Shown here piece by piece: positions 4,489 to 9,910 of a DNA stretch of 9,910 bases (position 1 is its first letter; every line of letters begins with the position of its first letter). Location: assembly GCA_947631305.1 (NCBI GenBank), contig CANRKV010000050.1, positions 1 to 9,910 of the forward strand, given 5' to 3'. The notes under the pieces were generated by a model that saw only the letters and a list, made by a program, of their open reading frames with translations, was not told the DNA's origin and did no database searches. A program made the translations under genes and the position numbers. The stretch is from an uncultured Jeotgalicoccus sp. (lineage in GTDB: Bacteria; Bacillota; Bacilli; Staphylococcales; Salinicoccaceae).

Positions 4489-7227
4489 TTACTCTGCATC
4501 CACAACTTCCCGGCAGCGCGGACAAATGTCATCTTCACCGTTAACTAATGTCTCAGCAGTTGAATAGTTCCAGCAGCGGTTACAGCGTTCGCCGTCCGCA
4601 TGCTCAACTTTAACAGTAACAACGTCGTATGCTGTACCGTCTGCGACTGTTTCAGCCACTTCAACCTGCGACACGATAAAGAACTGCTCAAGATTGCCGC
4701 GGATATCATCCAGATTAAAGTCCGCCGGCTGTGTCAGTGTTACTTTTGCATCAAGTGATTTACCGATGATTTTTTCATTGCGGGCTTCTTCAAGCGCTTT
4801 GTAAACGTCATCGCGGACAGTCATGAATTTCTGCCACTTCTCAACAAGTTCAGCATCCGTTTCTTCACGTTCCGGATAAAGCTCAAGGTGAACACTTTCC
4901 TTGTCAGTATGCGGTGTGTGCTCGTAAATTTCTTCAGCAGTGTGTACTAATACCGGAGCAAGAATCAGATTTAATTCTTTAAGAATTTTGTACAATACTG
5001 TCTGCAGACTGCGTCTGATTGGTGCATCTTCTGATTCGATATAAAGAATATCCTTGCCGTAGTCGAGATAGAAGTTCGACAGATCAACGTTGATAAAGTT
5101 TTGTACAGTCTGGTACATCGTTACATAGTCATAACGTTCGTATGCATCAAGCATAAATGTTTTCAGCTCGTTAAAGCGGTTGTACATATATTTATCAACT
5201 TCATATAAATCTTCGTATGCTACGTTATTTTCAGCCGGGTTAAAGTCGTTGACGTTACCAAGCAGGAATCTGAATGTGTTACGGATCTTGCGGTACACTT
5301 CCGACACTTGTTTTAAAATGTCGTCGGATACACGAACATCTTCCTGGAAGTCTGATGACATTACCCACAGACGGATAATATCTGCACCCATCTGCTGCAT
5401 TACTTTTGTCGGCAGAATGACGTTACCGAGAGATTTAGACATTTTTTTGCCTTTTCCGTCCATTACGAAACCGTGTGATAATAATTCTTTATACGGCGAG
5501 TGGCCTCTAGTTGCAACACTTGTAATCAGTGATGAGTTGAACCATCCGCGGTACTGGTCGGAACCTTCAAAGTAAAGGTCAGCAGGGTACGTTAGGTTCT
5601 CTCTGTAATCCAGCACACCGCGGTGTGTTGAACCTGAGTCAAACCAAACATCCATAATATCTGTTTCTTTCGTAAACTCACCGTTCGGTGCACTTTCATG
5701 CGTGAACCCTTCCGGTAATAAATCTTTCGCATCCCACTCAAACCAAATGTTTGAACCGTGCTCTTCAAACAGTGTCGCTACGTGTTCAAGCACATCGGCA
5801 TCGATGATTTCCTCGCCGTTTTCACCGTAGAAGAATGGTAATGGCACCCCCCATACACGCTGGCGTGAAATAACCCAGTCTCCGCGGTTTTTGATCATGT
5901 TGTACATACGTTTACGGTTCCATTCAACCTGGAACTTCGTATCCATTAAAGCATTTAAAATATCCTCACGAACGCCTTCAATCGATGCAAACCACTGCGG
6001 TGTTGCACGGAAAATAACTGGTTTCTTCGTACGCCAGTCATGAGGATATGAGTGAGTGTAGAATGACAGTTTTAATAATGCGCCGGCTTCTTTCAGATCA
6101 TCTGAAATCACTTTGTTTGCATCATCGTAAAATAATCCTTCATATTTTCCAGCCTCTTCAGTGAAGACACCTTTATCATCAACAGGACTTAATACTTCAA
6201 GACCATACTGCTGACCTACTTTAAAGTCATCATCCCCGTGTCCAGGTGCAGTATGAACAACACCGGTACCTGCTTCAATCGTTACGTGATCACCTAGAAT
6301 TACAAGGCTTTCGCGGTCGAATAACGGATGCTGGGCTGTAATATATTCAAGTTTTGAACCTTTAAATTCTTTTGTGCGCGTAATTTTTTCTTTGTCGAAC
6401 TCAACTTCGTCAGCAAACTGATCAAGCAGATCTTCTGCTACGATAAACTCTTCACCGTCGTAGTTAAATTGAACGTAATTTAAGTTTTTGTGCACAGCAA
6501 GTGCAAGGTTTGAAGGAATTGTCCAGGGTGTTGTTGTCCAGATGACAAATTTAACGCCTGAATCCACAACATCTTTTCCGTCTTTAACTTTAAATGATAC
6601 GTAAATTGATGGTGATACTTTATCCTGGTACTCAAGCTCAGCTTCAGCGAGAGAAGACTCACTTGTCGGAGACCAGTAAATCGGTTTTTTACCTTTGTAA
6701 ATTAAATCTTTAGATACCATGTCTTTTAGAACGCGTATTTGTGATGCTTCAAATTCAGGTTTGTAAGTCAGGTACGGGTTATCCCATTCACCATCGATAC
6801 CCATGCGTTTAAAACCGTCGCGCTGGATGTCGATTTGCGAGTTCGCAAATTCAATACATTTGTTTCTGAATTCTTCAATAGACATCGATTTACGGTCGAC
6901 ACCTTTGTTTGTCAGTGCCTGTTCAATCGGCAGACCATGTGTATCCCAACCGGGAACATACGGTGTATAGTAGCCCTGCATCTGTTTGTTGCGGTTAATC
7001 ATATCTTTAATGATCTTGTTCAGTGCGTGACCCATGTGCAGGTTACCATTGGCATACGGCGGTCCGTCGTGAAGAACGAATGGTGTATTACCTTCGTTTA
7101 ATTTCAATTTTTTATTGTAAAGATCGATGTCTTCCCAGTGCTGCTGCATTTTTGGTTCTTTGTTAACTAAGCCGCCGCGCATTTTAAATGCTGTTTTCGG
7201 CATTAATAGAGTGTCTTTATAGTCCAT
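4489..7227 (-). CDS. ileS: Isoleucyl-tRNA synthetase, housekeeping bacterial type
   Basis: Class I aminoacyl-tRNA synthetase that activates isoleucine and charges tRNA-Ile, with an editing domain that clears valine. The 912-residue protein has the HIGH motif as HMGH at 64-67, WDTHGLPIE at 94-102, the CP1 editing domain around WTTTPWTIPSN (230-240) and GTGVVHTAPGHG (320-331), and DVWFDSGS at 526-533. KMSKS is at 595-599. The anticodon-binding domain follows, and a C-terminal zinc site has Cys882, Cys885, Cys902 and Cys905. Length fits the bacterial form (about 917 in S. aureus). V588 and V631, the positions where S. aureus mupirocin-resistance changes occur, are both valine, which predicts a sensitive enzyme; this is not the IleS2 type. 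The ATG at 7227 follows AAGGAG with 7 nt spacing. A T-box leader precedes it. Confidence 0.98.
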   Translation of the reverse strand: MDYKDTLLMPKTAFKMRGGLVNKEPKMQQHWEDIDLYNKKLKLNEGNTPFVLHDGPPYANGNLHMGHALNKIIKDMINRNKQMQGYYTPYVPGWDTHGLPIEQALTNKGVDRKSMSIEEFRNKCIEFANSQIDIQRDGFKRMGIDGEWDNPYLTYKPEFEASQIRVLKDMVSKDLIYKGKKPIYWSPTSESSLAEAELEYQDKVSPSIYVSFKVKDGKDVVDSGVKFVIWTTTPWTIPSNLALAVHKNLNYVQFNYDGEEFIVAEDLLDQFADEVEFDKEKITRTKEFKGSKLEYITAQHPLFDRESLVILGDHVTIEAGTGVVHTAPGHGDDDFKVGQQYGLEVLSPVDDKGVFTEEAGKYEGLFYDDANKVISDDLKEAGALLKLSFYTHSYPHDWRTKKPVIFRATPQWFASIEGVREDILNALMDTKFQVEWNRKRMYNMIKNRGDWVISRQRVWGVPLPFFYGENGEEIIDADVLEHVATLFEEHGSNIWFEWDAKDLLPEGFTHESAPNGEFTKETDIMDVWFDSGSTHRGVLDYRENLTYPADLYFEGSDQYRGWFNSSLITSVATRGHSPYKELLSHGFVMDGKGKKMSKSLGNVILPTKVMQQMGADIIRLWVMSSDFQEDVRVSDDILKQVSEVYRKIRNTFRFLLGNVNDFNPAENNVAYEDLYEVDKYMYNRFNELKTFMLDAYERYDYVTMYQTVQNFINVDLSNFYLDYGKDILYIESEDAPIRRSLQTVLYKILKELNLILAPVLVHTAEEIYEHTPHTDKESVHLELYPEREETDAELVEKWQKFMTVRDDVYKALEEARNEKIIGKSLDAKVTLTQPADFNLDDIRGNLEQFFIVSQVEVAETVADGTAYDVVTVKVEHADGERCNRCWNYSTAETLVNGEDDICPRCREVVDAE

Positions 7228-7249
7228 AATGATTCTCCTTTTTTATAAT

Positions 7250-7315
7250 AAAAAGACTCTAAGCATGTTAAGGGGCGAATGACCGCGGTACCACCCTTCT
7301 TGACTGCTTAGAGTC
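7250..7315 (-). terminator. T-box-controlled terminator before ileS
   Basis: The outer stem GACTCTAAGCA (7315-7305) pairs perfectly, 11 bp, with TGCTTAGAGTC (7265-7255) and is followed by TTTTT (7254-7250). The long loop contains the T-box sequence and a possible inner helix AAGGG/CCCTT. Readthrough depends on tRNA-Ile charging. Confidence 0.9.
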
Positions 7316-7434
7316 CACTTTGTTTACTTATATTTTTATAAATCATTAGTGATTTCAAAGCGTTCATCTTTGCCGGAGCTCTCACCATCCTCCGATCGCT
7401 GCATTCCAATGAAAGTTTGCGTGTCTAATAATAC
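7250..7434 (-). promoter_or_regulatory. Isoleucine T-box riboswitch (ileS leader)
   Basis: The minus strand holds the hallmark T-box sequence AAGGGTGGTACCGCGG (7298-7283). Its UGGU bulge can pair with the ACCA end of uncharged tRNA-Ile. Stem I lies at about 7425-7340. Its base helix is ATTAG/CTAAT, the apical loop GGTGAGA fits the conserved GNUGNGA pattern above a CGGAG/CTCCG stem, and the specifier loop reads GAAATCAC with codon AUC at 7353-7351. A small stem III, TTATA-AAAA-TATAA, is at 7341-7328. Uncharged tRNA-Ile should stabilise the antiterminator; otherwise the terminator at 7250-7315 forms. The elements are seen directly; the mechanism is that of the T-box family. Confidence 0.95.
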
Positions 7435-7440
7435 ATATTA

Positions 7441-7469
7441 ATTATGCTAAATATCTTACAATCCGTCAA
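7441..7469 (-). promoter_or_regulatory. Sigma-A-type promoter of the ileS unit
   Basis: Minus-strand -35 TTGACG (7469-7464), 17-bp spacer and -10 CATAAT (7446-7441), placed just ahead of T-box stem I. The start point is expected near 7434. The -35 box begins about 10 bp after the divIVA stop codon, and no terminator separates the two. Confidence 0.85.
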
Positions 7470-7479
7470 TGTAAATTTG

Positions 7480-7959
7480 CTATTTTTCGGATTCGGTGCC
7501 GTCAAACTCAAGTAATCTTTCCCAGTCTTCTGTTTCCAGCAGATCGAGCTGGGCCTGAACCAGCATTTTATAACGCGCTCTGAAGATTTTCGCCTGGCGT
7601 TTTAAATCCTCGTTATGCTGCATCATATGATTTTCTTTCTGTTCGGCACGGCTGATAATTTGTTCGCCTTCTGTTTCGGCTTTTTGAATAATACTGTCGC
7701 CGTAATTTTGTGCACGCTGTTTAATATCGTCGCCTGCTTTAGCCGCACTTAGAATCGCTTCCTGGATAGATGATTCTACACTCTTGAAGCTGTTCAGGTT
7801 CTCTTCACGTTCGTTCAGCATTTCTTCAAGCTGTGAAATTCTTGCATCTTTCTTATCAAGCTCGTCTGCAGCTTCTGTTAAGTGCTGTCTTACCGCCTGT
7901 TCATCAAGACCGCGGTAGACAGTTGAAAACTTTTTATTAATTATTTCTTCTCTTTTCAA
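7480..7959 (-). CDS. divIVA: DivIVA family cell-division / polar scaffold protein
   Basis: Coiled-coil protein that senses curved membrane at division sites and poles and recruits partners. Numbered from the preferred TTG, the 159-residue product has the conserved N-terminal membrane-binding module, with NKKFSTVYRGLDEQAV at 8-23. By alignment with Bacillus DivIVA, Y15 and R16 fall where the membrane-inserting Phe17-Arg18 sit. A short coiled coil (about 25-55), a linker and a longer coiled coil (about 60-140) follow, with a tail ending DLLETEDWERLLEFDG. An upstream in-frame GTG at 7968 lies inside the ribosome binding site GAGGTGA. The TTG at 7959 has that site at 5 nt spacing, so I prefer it. 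Against this, family alignment suggests one or two residues may be missing from the N-terminus. It lies directly after ylmH, whose TGA stop overlaps the same ribosome binding site. Confidence 0.92.
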   Translation of the reverse strand: MKREEIINKKFSTVYRGLDEQAVRQHLTEAADELDKKDARISQLEEMLNEREENLNSFKSVESSIQEAILSAAKAGDDIKQRAQNYGDSIIQKAETEGEQIISRAEQKENHMMQHNEDLKRQAKIFRARYKMLVQAQLDLLETEDWERLLEFDGTESEK

Positions 7960-7969
7960 TACGTTCACC

Positions 7970-8755
7970 TCAATTATCAGTTACTATCATTACTTCCAGT
8001 CTGTATTTTCCTTTTTTCGTTTCTGCAATTTGTTCCGTTACGATAAAACGGCCAAATCCGCGTACCGAGATTATATCTCCAGTTTCTATTATAAACGAAG
8101 GCTCATCGACTATCGAATGATTCACTTTAACTTTTTCCTTTTCAACGCGTTCCTTCGACTTTGCTCTTCCCTCTTTTAAGACGAGTGAAACGATTGAGTC
8201 GAGACGGTACGATGAACTGAGTATAGCAGCAGGCTTCATAGTCACGTCCGCGTCGATAAATTCCCGGTGAGGTATTTCTGTTAATTTCAGCGGTGCATTC
8301 TTAATTTTTGTTAATTCTGTTTTAAACAGTTCTTTAAAAGGCTCAGTTACAGCGAATTGAATTTTATCACCGTTTACTATATCACCGATAATCGACCGGT
8401 CGACACCGATACTCATAATTGCACCGAGAAGATTACGGTGTGACAATGTCACAAACTTATCGGGATAGGACACTTCAAACACAGTAATCAGAAAGTCATC
8501 CTGTGAATACTCAAAGTATTCCGGCAGCAGTATCGCCCGGAGACGCTCACGTTCCTTGTTCTCTCCCCCGCCGTAATAATGTACCGTAATATCCGGATAA
8601 TTTCCGTTTAAACTTTCAATCATCTTCTGCTCGCGCGGATTTAAAAAATCAGTCAGCACGGCATAAAAATTATTTGATGCCTGCTCAAATTTACTATTCA
8701 ATAAAGTCAGCATCTCCCGTTCTTCGGGCCTGAAATGCTGGTAAATACCTTTCAT
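7970..8755 (-). CDS. ylmH: YlmH, S4-domain RNA-binding protein
   Basis: Cytoplasmic RNA-binding protein encoded next to divIVA in most Firmicutes. Bacillus YlmH binds the large ribosomal subunit and has been linked to ribosome-associated quality control; the local role here is inferred from family. The 261-residue product opens MKGIYQHFRPEE, as in staphylococcal relatives, has a central mixed domain with LSHRNLLGAIMSIGVDRSIIGD (about 105-126), and ends with an S4 domain (about 178-240) that starts SSSYRLDSIVSLVLKEGRA. The ATG at 8755 has AAGGTG 8 nt upstream. A longer frame from a GTG at 8764 adds three codons, but that GTG overlaps the ribosome binding site, so I reject it. The stop overlaps the divIVA ribosome binding site. 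A strong hairpin (8780-8806) separates it from ylmG. Confidence 0.93.
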   Translation of the reverse strand: MKGIYQHFRPEEREMLTLLNSKFEQASNNFYAVLTDFLNPREQKMIESLNGNYPDITVHYYGGGENKERERLRAILLPEYFEYSQDDFLITVFEVSYPDKFVTLSHRNLLGAIMSIGVDRSIIGDIVNGDKIQFAVTEPFKELFKTELTKIKNAPLKLTEIPHREFIDADVTMKPAAILSSSYRLDSIVSLVLKEGRAKSKERVEKEKVKVNHSIVDEPSFIIETGDIISVRGFGRFIVTEQIAETKKGKYRLEVMIVTDN

Positions 8756-8779
8756 AAAAATCACACCTTAATAAAGAAT

Positions 8780-8806
8780 GGAGATATTGGCTGAACCAAT
8801 ATCTCC
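8780..8806 (-). terminator. Perfect hairpin between ylmG and ylmH; possible partial terminator
   Basis: On the minus strand GGAGATATTGG (8806-8796) and CCAATATCTCC (8790-8780) form an 11-bp perfect stem with a 5-nt loop, two bases after the ylmG stop codon. The next bases are ATTCTTTATT, T-rich but interrupted, so termination would probably be incomplete. An alternative role is a processing or mRNA-stability structure between ylmG and ylmH. No promoter fits between the hairpin and ylmH. Confidence 0.6.
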
Positions 8807-8808
8807 GT

Positions 8809-9114
8809 TTATGAAGCCCATAAAATGAGGACTCTCAATATTTCATTCAAACCATATTGGAACAGGTTGAATATGATAATTAAAATTATCGGTGATAAAT
8901 CCAAGACCCCGCCTAAAGGCGGAATCATGCGTCTGAATGGTTCCAGCAGCGGCTCGTAAACCCTGCCGAGGAAATCTCCAAAAGCCGATTCGCGCAATGC
9001 CGGCAGCCATGAAGACAGAATATAAATAATTAAGCCCCATGTGAAAATCGGCCATGCAAAGTTAAAAAACTGATAGATGTATATCAAAACTGTTACTATT
9101 AATGAATTATCCAA
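8809..9114 (-). CDS. ylmG: YlmG / YggT family small membrane protein
   Basis: Small integral membrane protein of 101 residues with two hydrophobic helices (about 6-34 and 73-97). Between them lies the conserved YggT core: SSWLPALRE at 29-37, LGRVYEPLLEPFRRMIPPLGG at 49-69 and DLSPIILIII at 72-81. Members sit beside sepF in Firmicutes and cyanobacteria. Roles in membrane, nucleoid or chloroplast division processes have been proposed, but the biochemical activity is unknown. The start is a TTG at 9114, because no ATG or GTG fits. It is supported by a strong AAGGAG site with 7 nt spacing. That site overlaps the TAA of sepF, so coupling to sepF is likely. A 27-bp hairpin follows the stop codon by two bases. 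Confidence 0.93.
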   Translation of the reverse strand: MDNSLIVTVLIYIYQFFNFAWPIFTWGLIIYILSSWLPALRESAFGDFLGRVYEPLLEPFRRMIPPLGGVLDLSPIILIIIFNLFQYGLNEILRVLILWAS

Positions 9115-9125
9115 AATAACGCTCC

Positions 9126-9704
9126 TTACATTTCATCGAAAAACTCTTCTTTGTCAGAGATTTCACCTTCAACACCAAAGCTGTTTGGTGTGCAAAGAAA
9201 AATATCCGCACCTACTTTTTGAATATCGCCTTCTAAAGCATAAACTGTTCCGCTTAAAAAGTCCACGATACGCTTCTTCGGAACCGAATCAATTTTCGTC
9301 AGATTAACCAGTGCCGCACGGTTGCTTTTCAGCTCATCGGCAATATCCTGCGTCTCCGCAAATACTCTTGGTTCAAATAAACACACTTTTGTATTCTGAT
9401 CATTTACAGGCATTGTCCGATTCTCCCTGCTGGATGGATTATTAGTTTTCTGTTCCTGCTGTACTTTTTGCGCTTTAGCTTTTGGTGCTGCCGGTTTCGA
9501 AACCCCTTGTTTTGAACCGATCACTTTTTTTTGATTCTGTGCTGTTTTTTTAGGTACCGCCTCTTTTTGACGGCTATTCGGTTGTTTATTCGTATTCAGA
9601 TTTGTCACTTTCGCCGGTGTTTTAGTCTGCTCTGTCTTAACATTATTAACAGGGACTTCCTCTTCGACGACAAATAAATTTTTTATAAACTTAGTAATAG
9701 CCAT
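9126..9704 (-). CDS. sepF: SepF, FtsZ-binding cell-division protein
   Basis: Cytoplasmic septum protein that binds the FtsZ C-terminal tail, polymerises into rings or arcs and tethers the Z-ring to the membrane. The 192-residue product begins with an amphipathic membrane-targeting helix (MAITKFIKNLFVVEEE, 1-16). A long disordered linker (about 18-103) is rich in Lys, Gln, Asn and Pro and has no aromatic residue. The SepF core (about 107-182) follows, with EPRVFAETQDIADELKSNRA, VDFLSGTVYALEGDIQKVG and IFLCTPNSFGVEGE, matching the DUF552 fold. The ATG at 9704 has AGGTGA at 5 nt spacing. An in-frame GTG at 9713 lies within that site and is an unlikely start. The protein is longer than Bacillus SepF (about 150) because of the linker, nearer the S. 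aureus size. Confidence 0.96.
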   Translation of the reverse strand: MAITKFIKNLFVVEEEVPVNNVKTEQTKTPAKVTNLNTNKQPNSRQKEAVPKKTAQNQKKVIGSKQGVSKPAAPKAKAQKVQQEQKTNNPSSRENRTMPVNDQNTKVCLFEPRVFAETQDIADELKSNRAALVNLTKIDSVPKKRIVDFLSGTVYALEGDIQKVGADIFLCTPNSFGVEGEISDKEEFFDEM

Positions 9705-9713
9705 ATTTCTCAC

Positions 9714-9910
9714 CTAGCTCCCCATAATTTTACTGCCAATACGTATGTAAGTTGCACCGTTTTTCACTGCAATCGGATAATCATTACTCATACCCATGCT
9801 GAGCTCAGTTACATCAGGATAAGTTTCTGCAACTTTTTCCTGCAGACTTTTCAGTCCGCTGAATGTATCTTCAATAACTGAACTGTCTTCTGTGTGAGGT
9901 GCCATAGTCA
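9714..9910 (-). CDS. ylmE: YlmE (YggS/PLPBP family pyridoxal-phosphate-binding protein), C-terminal part
   Basis: Cytoplasmic protein that binds pyridoxal 5'-phosphate and helps keep vitamin B6 and amino-acid pools in balance; no enzymatic activity is established for the family. Only about the last 65 codons are present, and the frame is open to the window edge. It shows TMAPHTED, a conserved YggS segment, then ELSMGMSNDYPIAVKNGA and the C-terminal phosphate-binding stretch TYIRIGSKIMG before a TAG stop. Family members are about 220-230 residues, so the N-terminal lysine-bearing part of the barrel lies beyond position 9910. The TAG stop overlaps the AGGTGA ribosome binding site of sepF. Position just upstream of sepF is the usual one in Firmicutes. 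Confidence 0.93.
   Translation of the reverse strand, partial: TMAPHTEDSSVIEDTFSGLKSLQEKVAETYPDVTELSMGMSNDYPIAVKNGATYIRIGSKIMGS

Noticed and set aside
8843..9055. Minus-strand 70-codon frame inside ylmG
   Set aside because: It is an out-of-frame shadow of ylmG, which itself carries clear YggT family motifs.
1..9910. Search for CRISPR repeats, insertion sequences, phage genes, toxin-antitoxin or defence genes
   Set aside because: All coding space is filled by conserved housekeeping genes in family-typical order on one strand. I saw no spaced direct repeats, transposase motifs or atypical composition blocks.

Overview
The window is chromosomal housekeeping DNA from a Gram-positive, low-to-moderate GC member of the Bacillota. 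Gene order and protein character point to the family Staphylococcaceae or a close relative. The order of cell-division genes, divIVA, ileS, lspA, an rluD-type gene and then the pyr genes is the arrangement known from staphylococci, but the proteins are visibly diverged from what I recall of Staphylococcus aureus. A relative such as Jeotgalicoccus, Salinicoccus, Nosocomiicoccus or Macrococcus is possible; I cannot name the genus from sequence alone. All genes are on the minus strand, so transcription runs from position 9910 towards 1.

Region 1 (9910 to about 7480) is the block downstream of ftsZ in many Firmicutes: the end of ylmE (PLP-binding YggS family), sepF, ylmG, ylmH and divIVA. These genes serve septum assembly, membrane or polar scaffolding, and ribosome-linked functions. 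They are packed tightly, and at three of the four junctions the Shine-Dalgarno sequence of the next gene begins inside the stop codon of the gene before it or directly overlaps it. The one wider gap, between ylmG and ylmH, holds a perfect 11-bp hairpin.

Region 2 (7469 to 3101) has its own sigma-A-type promoter, followed by an isoleucine T-box riboswitch with an AUC specifier, then ileS, lspA and an rluD-type gene. The junctions are 0 to 4 nt, so this is one transcription unit. It joins charging of tRNA-Ile, lipoprotein signal-peptide cleavage and 23S rRNA pseudouridylation.

Region 3 (3096 to 1) has a near-consensus promoter, a PyrR-controlled attenuator leader with readable anti-antiterminator, antiterminator and terminator, and then pyrR, pyrP, pyrB and the start of pyrC. 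Together these import uracil and run steps two and three of de novo UMP synthesis, with PyrR sensing UMP/UTP against PRPP on the leader RNA.

No stretch above 300 bases lacks a gene. The two largest gaps (about 230 bp and 250 bp) are fully explained by the PyrR leader and the T-box leader. I see no mobile element, CRISPR array, tRNA, rRNA or unknown multi-gene system. The points worth a second look concern regulation and start sites. There are no dedicated terminators between the three units, only conditional ones. There is a single pyr attenuator rather than several. Two CAATTG palindromes flank the pyr -10 box. In three genes a GTG lies in or against the ribosome binding site exactly three codons upstream of the more likely start.
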